Part shown: in pieces, positions 37,966-46,232 of the stretch
Layout of the letters: each line of letters begins with the position of its first letter
Position numbering within the stretch: the first letter of the stretch is position 1
The notes under the pieces: model-generated
Told to the model about the DNA's origin: nothing
What the model saw: the letters and a program-made list of their open reading frames with translations, nothing else
Database searches by the model: none
Source: Pseudomonas entomophila L48
Lineage (GTDB): Bacteria > Pseudomonadota > Gammaproteobacteria > Pseudomonadales > Pseudomonadaceae
DNA: 64,000 nucleotides
Assembly: GCF_000026105.1 (NCBI RefSeq)
Contig: NC_008027.1
Location: 5,662,501 to 5,726,500, forward strand
Direction: 5' to 3'
Program-made: the position numbers and the translations under genes

Positions 37966-39774
37966 ATGAGCGCCACTTTTCTCGAGCGTGTGCGTATCCA
38001 TGCCTGGCTGTGGTTCGGCGAAGGCTTTCTGATCTTCCTCGCCTGCACGCTGTGCCTGCTGCCCTTGCTGGCCTGGCTGACCTTTTCAGGTTGGCCGGGC
38101 TGGGTGGCCGCGCTGCTGACCTGGCCGGCACCGGTGATGGGGTGGTCGATCATCCGCCAGGCATTCACCCACCAGGACGACGACGAGTCACCCGGTATCG
38201 AGTTGCATGCGCAAGCACTGCCGGATCTCGCCGCCGCCATTGAACAAGTACGTGCCAAGCTCGGCGCACCGGCGCCAGACTTCGTCTACCTGGATGAATG
38301 TTTCAATGCCGGCATCCGCCAACAACGCTCGTTGCTCGGCCGCACCCGCAACAGCCTGGTACTCGGGCTACCACTACTCGAAGCGCTGGACAGCGAAGCC
38401 TGCACGGCGATTCTCGCCCACGAGTTCGCCCACATCGCCCAGCGGCATGGCCGCTACAGCAGCCGCCTGTATTTTGCACGGCAACGCTGGCAGGCCATGG
38501 GTGAGCGTATCGAGAAGCATGTCGGGCTGGCCCATGCGCCCCTACGTCTGTTCGTCGGTTGGTATGTACCTCGCCTGCTCAGGGCCAGTTACGCGTTCGC
38601 CCGGCAGTGCGAGTACCAGGCCGATGCCGAAGCGGCGCGCACCTACGGCAGCCGGGTCATGGCGCAGGCGCTGATCGGGATGCGCATCCAGTCCCGGGCG
38701 CTGCAATCCGCGTTCTGGCCACAGCGCCATGTCGAGACGGCGGGAGGGCACTTCACCGAACTGGCGCATGGTCAACCACTGGCCGAGCCCACAGACAGGG
38801 CTCACGCCTGCACTTGGTTGCATGATGCCTTGCGTGAGGAGGTGGATGAACACTCGACCCACCCGAGCCTGGCACAGCGCCTGTCGGCGCTGGAGATCGA
38901 CACGGACCCACAGCATGCCGACATTCCCTGGCAGCGCCCCGCACCCTGCGCGGCACGCCTGTGGCTGGGGGATGAACATGCGGCCCTGGCGCAGCGCATG
39001 GACGCGCGCTGTGACGATCATTTTCAGCATCAGCATGAGCGCGCGACCCAGCGGACTCGGGCTCAACGCAGCGATAGGCATGCCCTGCTGAGCAAGCGCT
39101 CGCTACGGACACTGAATGCCGACGAACTGGCGCACCTCGCCTGGCTGGAGCGCCACCTGCTGGCGCCTGGATGCGAAGGTGAAAACTGGCTCGAGCTTGG
39201 CCTGGCCCTGGATGCACAGCATCCCTGGCTGATGTTCCAGCAGGCACAGCGGCACCAGCAGCAGGGCGACTGCTCGACGGCCAGCGAGCTGTGGCAAGCA
39301 CTGGCGGAGCAACCCTCCAGGTACCAGGTGAGCGCACTGCACCGCCTTGCCGAACATGCATTGCGCAACCAGGACTGGGCCGCCGCCCGCCTCCTGCGCG
39401 AACAGGCGGACGAGCTGTCGCAGGCCTTCGAGCAAGCGCCTGACTACCAGCCCCACGGCCTGCCCGCATCGAAACTGGAGATACTGACCGAAACCCTTGC
39501 TCCGTTATTGTCGGCCACGGCCGGTGCCTGGCTGTTGCTCGAGCCTGGCGCGGATCACTATCTGCTGGTGGTGCTGCCACGCAACTCCTGGCTTTCACGG
39601 CTGCTGCGGCGAGTCAGCGGCGAGGTTCCATTCGAACAGGAGGCGTGCGAGCAGCTCCTTGAGCGACTGATGCCCAGGGTCGAGTTGCCCGTGCGCAGCC
39701 TGCTGCTCGAACCCTCGGATCCACTGCTGGCTCACTGCGGTCCGGCCAGCGCCCTGCACCCACTCGAACCTTGA
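37966..39774 (+). CDS. M48-family membrane metalloprotease
   Basis: A 602-aa protein with two N-terminal membrane helices (residues about 17-40 and 45-63), then a zinc-protease domain with HEFAH (His152, Glu153, His156) and a downstream Glu in CEYQADAEAARTYG. A long C-terminal TPR-like region follows (ENWLELGLALDAQHPWLMFQQAQRH, in part). The layout recalls BepA/HtpX-like quality-control proteases. It is coupled to the preceding unknown gene (4-nt gap). The substrate is unknown. Confidence 0.87.
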   Translation: MSATFLERVRIHAWLWFGEGFLIFLACTLCLLPLLAWLTFSGWPGWVAALLTWPAPVMGWSIIRQAFTHQDDDESPGIELHAQALPDLAAAIEQVRAKLGAPAPDFVYLDECFNAGIRQQRSLLGRTRNSLVLGLPLLEALDSEACTAILAHEFAHIAQRHGRYSSRLYFARQRWQAMGERIEKHVGLAHAPLRLFVGWYVPRLLRASYAFARQCEYQADAEAARTYGSRVMAQALIGMRIQSRALQSAFWPQRHVETAGGHFTELAHGQPLAEPTDRAHACTWLHDALREEVDEHSTHPSLAQRLSALEIDTDPQHADIPWQRPAPCAARLWLGDEHAALAQRMDARCDDHFQHQHERATQRTRAQRSDRHALLSKRSLRTLNADELAHLAWLERHLLAPGCEGENWLELGLALDAQHPWLMFQQAQRHQQQGDCSTASELWQALAEQPSRYQVSALHRLAEHALRNQDWAAARLLREQADELSQAFEQAPDYQPHGLPASKLEILTETLAPLLSATAGAWLLLEPGADHYLLVVLPRNSWLSRLLRRVSGEVPFEQEACEQLLERLMPRVELPVRSLLLEPSDPLLAHCGPASALHPLEP

Positions 39775-39885
39775 GCGAGCGCGGTAAAACCTCGATGCAC
39801 TCTTTTCAGCCCTGCGAGCAGAGACCCCTCTAAGCTTTGCCGGGCCGCCGGATGCGGCCCCTCGCAAGCAAGCACGGAGCGCCCA

Positions 39886-41373
39886 ATGTCCCTCGCCCTC
39901 GTCCACAGCCGCGCCCAGGTCGGGGTGCTGGCACCACCTGTCAGCGTCGAAACCCACCTGGCCAACGGCCTGCCCACGCTCACCCTGGTCGGTTTGCCGG
40001 AGGCCACGGTCAAGGAGAGCAAGGACCGGGTGCGCAGCGCCATCGTCAACTCGGGGCTGGACTACCCAGCCCGGCGCATCACCCAGAACCTCGCCCCCGC
40101 CGACTTGCCCAAGGACGGCGGGCGCTATGACCTGGCCATCGCCCTGGGTATCCTCGCCGCCAACGGCCAGGTGCCGGCGGCCACCCTCGATGACATCGAA
40201 TGCCTGGGCGAGCTGGCCTTGTCCGGGGCGTTGCGGCCAGTTCAGGGGGTGCTGCCTGCAGCCCTCGCCGCACGCGATGCCGGCCGGGCGCTGGTGGTAC
40301 CCCGAGAGAATGCCGAAGAGGCCAGCCTGGCCAGCGGGTTGGTGGTGTATGCCGTTGGCACTCTGCAGGAACTGGTCGCCCACCTGAGCGGGCAACTGCC
40401 CCTGCCACCCTACGCGGCTAATGGCTTGCTACTGGAACAACGGCCCTACCCAGACCTGAGCGAAGTCCAGGGCCAGGTCGCCGCCAAACGCGCCCTGCTG
40501 GTGGCGGCCGCCGGAGGGCACAACCTGCTGTTCACAGGCCCGCCCGGTACCGGCAAGACCTTGCTCGCCAGCCGCCTGCCCGGCCTGCTGCCGCCGCTGG
40601 ACGAGCGCGAGGCGCTGGAGGTGGCGGCCATCCGCTCGGTCAGCGGCCATGCTCCGCTCGACTGCTGGCCGCAGCGGCCATTTCGTCATCCCCACCATTC
40701 CGCATCCGGCCCGGCGCTGGTCGGGGGTGGCAGCCGACCGCAGCCCGGCGAGATCACCCTGGCGCACCACGGCGTGCTGTTTCTCGACGAGCTACCGGAG
40801 TTCGAGCGACGCGTGCTGGAGGTGCTGCGTGAGCCGCTGGAATCCGGCGAGATCGTGGTGGCCCGGGCCAAGGACCGGGTGCGCTTTCCGGCGCGTTTCC
40901 AGCTGGTAGCGGCGATGAACCCCTGCCCCTGCGGTTACTTCGGCGACCCCACCGGCCGCTGCCGTTGCAGCCCCGAGCAGATCCAGCGTTATCGCAACAA
41001 ACTCTCCGGCCCCCTGCTCGATCGTATCGACCTGCATCTTACCGTGGCCCGCGAAAGCACCGTGCTGAACAGCCAGCCCAGCGGTGAGACCAGCTCCAGT
41101 GTTGCCCGCGTGGTCGCCGAGGCTCGCGAGTTGCAGCAACGCCGCCAAGGCTGCACCAATGCCTTCCTTGACCTTAAAGGCCTGCGCCGGCACTGCCCGC
41201 TGGAACCGGCTGACCAGGCTTGGCTGGAGACGGCCTGTGAACGCTTGACCTTATCGTTGCGGGCAGCACACCGGCTGTTGAAGGTGGCCCGCACGCTGGC
41301 AGACCTGGAACAGGCCCCCTCCATCACCAGGTCGCACCTGGCCGAAGCGCTGCAGTACCGGCCCAGCGCCTGA
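39886..41373 (+). CDS. comM: ComM/YifB-type Mg-chelatase-like AAA+ ATPase
   Basis: A 495-aa protein. The N-terminal ChlI-like domain (1-170) has NGLPTLTLVGLPEATVKESKDR (in part). The AAA+ core has Walker A TGPPGTGKTLLASRLPG and Walker B GVLFLDELPEFE. The C-terminal Mg-chelatase subunit domain contains CPCGYFGDPTGRC. ComM is a helicase that drives branch migration during integration of transforming DNA. It is near ubiK in other pseudomonads; here mgtA and other genes intervene. Confidence 0.95.
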   Translation: MSLALVHSRAQVGVLAPPVSVETHLANGLPTLTLVGLPEATVKESKDRVRSAIVNSGLDYPARRITQNLAPADLPKDGGRYDLAIALGILAANGQVPAATLDDIECLGELALSGALRPVQGVLPAALAARDAGRALVVPRENAEEASLASGLVVYAVGTLQELVAHLSGQLPLPPYAANGLLLEQRPYPDLSEVQGQVAAKRALLVAAAGGHNLLFTGPPGTGKTLLASRLPGLLPPLDEREALEVAAIRSVSGHAPLDCWPQRPFRHPHHSASGPALVGGGSRPQPGEITLAHHGVLFLDELPEFERRVLEVLREPLESGEIVVARAKDRVRFPARFQLVAAMNPCPCGYFGDPTGRCRCSPEQIQRYRNKLSGPLLDRIDLHLTVARESTVLNSQPSGETSSSVARVVAEARELQQRRQGCTNAFLDLKGLRRHCPLEPADQAWLETACERLTLSLRAAHRLLKVARTLADLEQAPSITRSHLAEALQYRPSA

Positions 41374-41393
41374 CGCAGCCTGTAACACCGGCT

Positions 41394-41480
41394 CTGTAGG
41401 AGCGGCTTTAGCCGCGATCACCGGCAACGCCGGTGCCACACACCACGTTGCCCGCATCGCGGCTAAAGCCGCTCCTACAG
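41394..41480. repeat. 87-nt REP pair (BIME) with central hairpin, copy 2
   Basis: The outer arms are identical to the pair at 31778. The central hairpin is ACCGGC-AAC-GCCGGT (41420-41434), in which one C-G pair of copy 1 has become G-C. Confidence 0.85.
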
Positions 41481-41598
41481 ACACGCTCAATCGGCGCCAT
41501 AGTGGAAATATATTTTGCGCACTAAATATTATCGCGCAATATTCATCTCACGCAGCAAGCAGTCGCCAACCCCACTCAGCAGAACCTGGAGAACGACC

Positions 41599-41850
41599 AT
41601 GACCCTTCGCAAAGCCTTCGCCCTGACCGCCACCGCCCTGACCCTCGGCACCAGTGCCGGCGCCTTCGCCACCGAAGCCACCCCCTACCACTACGGCATG
41701 GACCTGGACATCGCCCAGGTGGTCAAGGTCGACGCGCCCGCCAGCACCCAGGGCCACACCGGCAACGCCACCCTGACCTACCGCGACAGCAGCGGCCAGC
41801 TGCGCGCCGTGAGCTACGTGCAACCCACCACCCTCGCCAACCAGAACTGA
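41599..41850 (+). CDS. DUF2790-family small exported protein
   Basis: An 83-aa protein with signal peptide (MTLRKAFALTATALTLGTSAGAFA) and the conserved DUF2790 core YHYGMDLDIAQVVKVD and TLTYRDSSGQLRAVSYV. These Pseudomonas periplasmic proteins have no known function. CTGGAG lies 8-13 nt upstream of the ATG. It is followed 31 nt later by an exported esterase-like gene, probably in one operon. The upstream region is unusually AT-rich, with TTGCGC/GCGCAA arms around 41513-41536. Confidence 0.87.
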   Translation: MTLRKAFALTATALTLGTSAGAFATEATPYHYGMDLDIAQVVKVDAPASTQGHTGNATLTYRDSSGQLRAVSYVQPTTLANQN

Positions 41851-41881
41851 ACCACCGACACATCACTCAAGGAGCCCGAAC

Positions 41882-42898
41882 ATGAACCTGTCCCGCACCC
41901 TGACCGCCGGCCTGCTGACCTTGGCCGTGAACAGTGCCTTCGCCGCCGGCAGCCCCGGCGTCGAGTCCACCACCCAAGGTTTCCTCGATGCCCTCGCCGC
42001 TGGCGGTGGCAAGCCGCTGGAAACCCTGGCACCTAAAGATGCCCGCGCCGTACTGAGTGGTGCACAGGCCGGGGTGAAGGTCGACCTGTCGGGTATTCGC
42101 GTCGAGCGCCGGACCATCCAGGCCGACGGCCAGCCGCTGGAGATCCGCGTGGTACGCCCCGAAGGGGCCAAGGGTGAGCTGCCGGTGTTCATGTTCTTCC
42201 ACGGCGGCGGCTGGGTGCTGGGCGATTACCCCACCCACGAACGCCTGATCCGCGACTTGGTGGTCGGTTCCGGCGCGGCAGCGGTGTACGTCGATTACAC
42301 GCCATCGCCAGAAGCGAAATTCCCCACCGCGATCAACCAGGCCTACGCCGCCACCCGCTGGGTGGCCGAGCATGGCAAGGAGATCGGCGTGGACGGCAAT
42401 CGCCTGGCAGTAGCCGGCAACAGCGTCGGCGGCAACATGGCCGCGGTGGTGGCGATCAAGGCCAAGGAGGCCGGCACGCCGAAGCTGCGCTTCCAGGCAC
42501 TGCTGTGGCCGGTGACCGATGCCAACTTCAACAACGCGTCGTACAACCAGTTCGCCGAGGGCCATTTCCTGACCCGCAACATGATGCAGTGGTTCTGGAA
42601 CAGCTACACCACCGACCCGCGCCAGCGCGATGACATCCACGCCTCGCCGTTGCGCGCCAGCCTCGAGCAGTTGAAGGGCCTGCCACCGGCGCTGGTGCAG
42701 ACCGCCGAGATGGATGTGCTGCGTGACGAAGGCGAAGCCTATGCCCGCAAGCTCGACGCGGCCGGGGTGCCGGTGACCGCCGTGCGCTACAACGGCATGA
42801 TCCATGACTACGGCCTACTCAATGTGCTGAGCACGGTGCCCACTGTCCGCAGTGCCATGGACCAGGCGGCACAGGCATTGAAGCAACACCTCCAGTAA
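41882..42898 (+). CDS. Exported alpha/beta hydrolase (hormone-sensitive lipase family)
   Basis: A 338-aa protein. A signal peptide (MNLSRTLTAGLLTLAVNSAFA) precedes a family IV esterase domain: oxyanion motif HGGGWVLGDYPTHERL, nucleophile elbow GNSVGGNMA, acid Asp in QTAEMDVLRDEGEAY and His in NGMIHDYG. It probably hydrolyses short-chain esters in the periplasm or outside the cell. It lies 31 nt after the DUF2790 gene. Confidence 0.9.
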   Translation: MNLSRTLTAGLLTLAVNSAFAAGSPGVESTTQGFLDALAAGGGKPLETLAPKDARAVLSGAQAGVKVDLSGIRVERRTIQADGQPLEIRVVRPEGAKGELPVFMFFHGGGWVLGDYPTHERLIRDLVVGSGAAAVYVDYTPSPEAKFPTAINQAYAATRWVAEHGKEIGVDGNRLAVAGNSVGGNMAAVVAIKAKEAGTPKLRFQALLWPVTDANFNNASYNQFAEGHFLTRNMMQWFWNSYTTDPRQRDDIHASPLRASLEQLKGLPPALVQTAEMDVLRDEGEAYARKLDAAGVPVTAVRYNGMIHDYGLLNVLSTVPTVRSAMDQAAQALKQHLQ

Positions 42899-42910
42899 CA
42901 ACGTGCCCTC

Positions 42911-42993
42911 GTAGGAGCCGGCTTGCCGGCGAACACCGGCAACGCCGGTGCCAGCCACCGCGGCGCTTGGTTCGCCAGCAAGCTGGCTCCTAC
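42911..42993. repeat. REP pair with the same central hairpin
   Basis: The outer arms are of the GTAGGAGCCGGCTTGCCGGCGAA class and differ from those at 31778 and 41394. The central ACCGGC-AAC-GCCGGT plus TGCCA is shared with the pair at 41394. Confidence 0.8.
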
Positions 42994-43129
42994 GGTACGG
43001 GGGCCGGGCGTACCGTTCCTCTGAACGAACGATGCGTCACGCCCTGGCGGATTGTCGTTGCCACGACCAGTCCGCAAAATAGCGCTCCAGACACAACCGC
43101 TGCCCACGCAGTTCATGGAGCCCGAACCG

Positions 43130-44917
43130 ATGCCACACGAAGGCAGCCTTCTACAAACCGCGGTGATCTTCCTGCTCGCCGCCGTGATCGCCGTTCCCCT
43201 CGCCAAACGCCTGCAACTGGGCGCCGTGATCGGCTACCTGCTGGCCGGCGTGGCCATCGGCCCGCAGGCCCTGGGCCTGATCCGCGACACCGAAAGTGTC
43301 GCGCATATCTCCGAACTGGGCGTGGTGTTGCTGCTGTTCATCATCGGCCTTGAGCTGTCTCCACGACGCTTGTGGCTGATGCGCAAATCGGTGTTCGGCG
43401 TCGGCACCGCGCAAGTACTGCTGACGGGCGCGGTGATCGGCGCCATCGCCCTGTTCGGCTTCAGCCAGACACTGCCGGCCGCCTTGGTGTTGGGCCTGGG
43501 CCTGGCGTTATCGTCCACCGCACTGGGCTTGCAAAGCCTGGCCGAAACCAAGCAGCTCAACGCGCCCCACGGCCGCCTGGCGTTCGCCATCCTGCTGTTC
43601 CAGGACATCGCCGCGATCCCGCTGATCGCCCTGGTACCGCTGCTGGCCGCCAGCGGCCCGGACACTGCCCAAGGCGACAGTCTCGAGCACGGGCTGAAAG
43701 TGTTCGCCAGCATCGCCGTGGTCGTCGTCGGCGGCCGCTACCTGCTACGCCCACTGTTTCGCACCGTGGCCCGCACCGGCCTGCCGGAAGTGTCCACCGC
43801 CACCGCGCTGCTGGTGGTGATCGGCACCGCCTGGCTGATGGAGGAAGCCGGGGTTTCCATGGCCCTGGGCGCCTTCCTCGCCGGCCTGTTGCTGGCCGAC
43901 TCGGAATACCGCCATGAGCTGGAAGCGCAGATCGAGCCGTTCAAGGGCCTGCTGCTGGGGCTGTTCTTCATCAGTGTCGGTATGGGCGCCAACCTGCGCC
44001 TGCTGCTGGAAATGCCGCTGGTGCTACTGGGCCTGACCCTGCTGCTGATCGCCGTGAAACTGGTGCTGCTGATCGGCGTCGGCCGCCTGGCGGGTGGGCT
44101 CAACCGTGCCAGCGCCCTGCGCCTGGGCATGGTGCTGGCGGCCGGTGGCGAGTTCGCCTTCGTGGTGTTCAAGCTGGGCAAGGACCAGGGGCTGTTCGAT
44201 ATCCAGACCTACGACCTGCTGTTGATGACCATCACCCTGTCGATGGCAATCACCCCACTGCTGATGCTCGGTTGCGCCCGCGCCCTCAAGCGCCCGCAGC
44301 CACCGCGCGAAGTGCCCGAGCAGTACAAGAGTATCGACGCCGGCACCCCGCGGGTGGTGATCGTCGGCATGGGCCGCATGGGCCAGATCGTCGCGCGCAT
44401 CCTGCGGGCGCAGAAGGTGCCGTTCATTGCCCTGGAAACCTCGGTGGACACCATCGAGATGACCCGCATGTTCGAGCAGGTGCCTGTGTTCTACGGCGAC
44501 CCATCGCGCTCCGATGTGTTGCATGCGGCCAAGGTCGGCGAGGCCGAGTATGTGATCATCACCATCGACGACCCGGAGGCCGCCACCCGCACCGCCGAGC
44601 GGGTCAAGCGGCTGTACCCGCACCTGAAGGTGGTCGCCCGGGCGCGCAACCGCCAGCATGTGCACAAGTTGATGGACGTGGGCGCCGAGCCGATCCGCGA
44701 GACGTTCCATTCCAGCCTGGAGATGAGCCGGCGCACCTTGATCGGGCTGGGGTTGTCGGAGGAACAGGCGGCCTACCGGATCGAGCGGTTCGCCGAGCAT
44801 GACGAACAGGTGCTGGAAGCCCAGGGCCTGGTGCGTGACGACCGGGCCAAGGTGATGCAGACGGCCAAGGAAGCGCGGGTGGAGCTGGAGCGGTTGTTCG
44901 AGTCGGATGCGGATTGA
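43130..44917 (+). CDS. KefC-type cation:proton antiporter (CPA2) with RCK domain
   Basis: A 595-aa protein. About twelve membrane helices (residues 5-385) include LQLGAVIGYLLAGVAIGP and FQDIAAIPLIALVP, the conserved Na+/H+ exchanger region. The cytosolic RCK/TrkA-N domain follows with VVIVGMGRMGQIVARIL (NAD-binding Gly motif). It probably exports K+ in exchange for H+. The start MPHEGSLLQ at 43130 is backed by GGAG 10 nt upstream; an ATG at 43115 is an alternative. Specific KefB/KefC identity cannot be proven. Confidence 0.93.
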   Translation: MPHEGSLLQTAVIFLLAAVIAVPLAKRLQLGAVIGYLLAGVAIGPQALGLIRDTESVAHISELGVVLLLFIIGLELSPRRLWLMRKSVFGVGTAQVLLTGAVIGAIALFGFSQTLPAALVLGLGLALSSTALGLQSLAETKQLNAPHGRLAFAILLFQDIAAIPLIALVPLLAASGPDTAQGDSLEHGLKVFASIAVVVVGGRYLLRPLFRTVARTGLPEVSTATALLVVIGTAWLMEEAGVSMALGAFLAGLLLADSEYRHELEAQIEPFKGLLLGLFFISVGMGANLRLLLEMPLVLLGLTLLLIAVKLVLLIGVGRLAGGLNRASALRLGMVLAAGGEFAFVVFKLGKDQGLFDIQTYDLLLMTITLSMAITPLLMLGCARALKRPQPPREVPEQYKSIDAGTPRVVIVGMGRMGQIVARILRAQKVPFIALETSVDTIEMTRMFEQVPVFYGDPSRSDVLHAAKVGEAEYVIITIDDPEAATRTAERVKRLYPHLKVVARARNRQHVHKLMDVGAEPIRETFHSSLEMSRRTLIGLGLSEEQAAYRIERFAEHDEQVLEAQGLVRDDRAKVMQTAKEARVELERLFESDAD

Positions 44918-44920
44918 GAC

Positions 44921-45199
44921 TCAGGCGAACGCCAACCGCTCGATGGGTGGATGCTCGCGGTGCGCGGCCTGCCACAGGTCATAGGCCGCCTGCTCGGCCA
45001 GGTACTGACGGGCACTGCCGAGGCCGGCCAGTTCAAGGCGATAGGCCAGGTCGGCTGAAATGGCGGCGTGGCCGTTGAGCACTGTGGATAACTGGCCACG
45101 TGAGTAGCCAAGGTGGCGAGCCAGGGAAGAGACGTTCATGCCGATGGTGGCCAGGATGTCTTCGCGCAGGGCTTCGCCGGGATGGGGAGGGTTGTGCAT
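44921..45199 (-). CDS. HigA-family antitoxin-like HTH protein, without a HigB partner
   Basis: A 92-aa protein starting MHNPPHPGEALREDILATIGM, the HigA hallmark. An XRE-type helix-turn-helix follows (NVSSLARHLGYSRGQLSTVLNGHAAISADLAYRLE, in part), and the tail is as in HigA (ARQYLAEQAAYDLWQA). HigB normally lies just upstream. Here that space holds a 30-bp REP inverted repeat and then noncoding sequence, so this is a solitary antitoxin or a simple repressor. Confidence 0.87.
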   Translation of the reverse strand: MHNPPHPGEALREDILATIGMNVSSLARHLGYSRGQLSTVLNGHAAISADLAYRLELAGLGSARQYLAEQAAYDLWQAAHREHPPIERLAFA

Positions 45200-45225
45200 G
45201 GCTGTCACTCCGTCTTGAACTTTTT

Positions 45226-45331
45226 GGGGCTGCTGCGCAGCCCTTTCGCGACACAAGGCCGCTCCCACAGGAGATCGCAATCCTCTGTGGGAGCGGCCTT
45301 GTGTCGCGAAAGGGCCGCAGAGCGGCCCCGC
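45226..45331. repeat. Long REP inverted repeat (30-bp arms)
   Basis: Perfect 30-nt arms (45241-45270 and 45285-45314) of the CTGTGGGAGCGGCCTTGTGT class, flanked by GGGCTGCTGCGCAGCCC and GGGCCGCAGAGCGGCCCC hairpins. The following 45332-45640 shows no ORF with coding character and probably holds the promoter of the next transcript. Confidence 0.85.
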
Positions 45332-45654
45332 TTTAAACGGCAGATCGAGGTCTCACCCTACGCTGATGATCCAGCCACCAACGGGGTCCCTACACCAGTT
45401 ATCGCCACTGGATAGCAACTGGTTTCGCGCTCGTCCGAAACCATACAACAGCGGCAGAGCAGATCAACCGAGAAACTTCTGACAACCTCGACAGAGGATG
45501 TTCGAAAAACGCCCGAATCTGCCGAGCTCAGCAATGTCCTACGTGATCTGAAAACCTTTCTCACTGACCAGCCTACACCCCAGGAAATACCCTACGAGAT
45601 CTGTCGATTCCCGTCTGATTGTCCGGGGAAATCACGCCCTCTAGGATCTCCCAG

Positions 45655-45817
45655 TCGCTGTCGGTTCAGCGATCGGGTGTGGAAACCCAGTAGTCCTTAG
45701 AAGGTGCCGTAATGGCAGTTGTATGCGGGAGGCCTCTGGCCTACCGGGTGACCTTCTTTCCGGATTTCCACCCCGTGTACAACTGCCGCCCTCTGCGTGG
45801 AAACGGACGGTTGCAGT
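45655..45817 (+). ncRNA. Structured leader of the DUF6124 gene, copy B (C4-like candidate)
   Basis: A hairpin TCGCTG/CAGCGA (45655-45672) comes first. Segment a1 GTGGAAA (45679-45685) and b1 GGCAGTTGTA (45714-45723) follow, then hairpin AGGCC/GGCCT (45730-45742). Next are a' TTTCCAC (45765-45771), complementary to a1, and b' TACAACTGCC (45778-45787), complementary to b1. A second a copy GTGGAAA (45797-45803) and a second b copy GCAGT (45813-45817) precede the ATG at 45841. Order and spacing match copy A while the bases differ, so pairing is conserved. Kinship with phage C4 RNA is inferred. Confidence 0.7.
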
Positions 45818-45840
45818 CAAACCTCAAGAAGGAATCTGCA

Positions 45841-46134
45841 ATGAAAAAGATCGTCCCCGACCCACCCCTCCCCGACACCCGCCACCACCCCTTCGGCAAA
45901 TGCGACGCCGGCCACCCACCGCTGTTCGCGGTCAACCCCGACATCAACGCCCACGACGCCCTGGTGCATGTCGCCCAGTACCTGCGCAGCGCCTACAACG
46001 TTGGCTACAAAGCCCTCGACCATATGGACGACACGGGCAAGAGCCTGTTGTGGGCCAACCTGCATGCGGTCGAGATGGCCGAGGGGCTGACGGAGGCGAT
46101 GCTGGAGGGGATCGAGTCCAATGGCGTGAAATGA
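45841..46134 (+). CDS. DUF6124-family small protein, copy B
   Basis: A 97-aa protein starting MKKIVPDPPLPDTRHHPFG, with AAGGAA 7-12 nt upstream. The start region is nearly the same in DNA and protein as copy A at 5331. The remainder (INAHDALVHVAQYLRSAYN, LLWANLHAVEMAEGLTEAML) is helical and diverged. Unlike copy A it has no coupled DUF3077 partner. The function is unknown. Confidence 0.8.
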   Translation: MKKIVPDPPLPDTRHHPFGKCDAGHPPLFAVNPDINAHDALVHVAQYLRSAYNVGYKALDHMDDTGKSLLWANLHAVEMAEGLTEAMLEGIESNGVK

Positions 46135-46147
46135 GGGCCTGAGCAGG

Positions 46148-46170
46148 TTCGCCGGCAAGCCAGCTCCTAC
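46148..46170. repeat. Single REP element after DUF6124 copy B
   Basis: TTCGCCGGCAAGCCAGCTCC is a REP core with one mismatch in its stem. Confidence 0.6.
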
Positions 46171-46184
46171 GGGCCAAGCACAAA

Positions 46185-46215
46185 AAGGCCGGCCCCTTCG
46201 ACGGGGCCGGCCTTT
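46185..46215. terminator. Bidirectional intrinsic terminator
   Basis: A perfect 12-bp stem (46185-46196 and 46203-46214) with AAAAA before and TTT after. It separates the converging DUF6124 copy B and isochorismatase copy 1. Confidence 0.9.
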
Positions 46216-46232
46216 GGCGTTTTCAGCGCGGG

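Noticed and set aside
45200..45640. A missing higB or remnant next to higA
   Set aside because: Both strands show only REP sequence and noncoding DNA. No HigB-like motif was seen.
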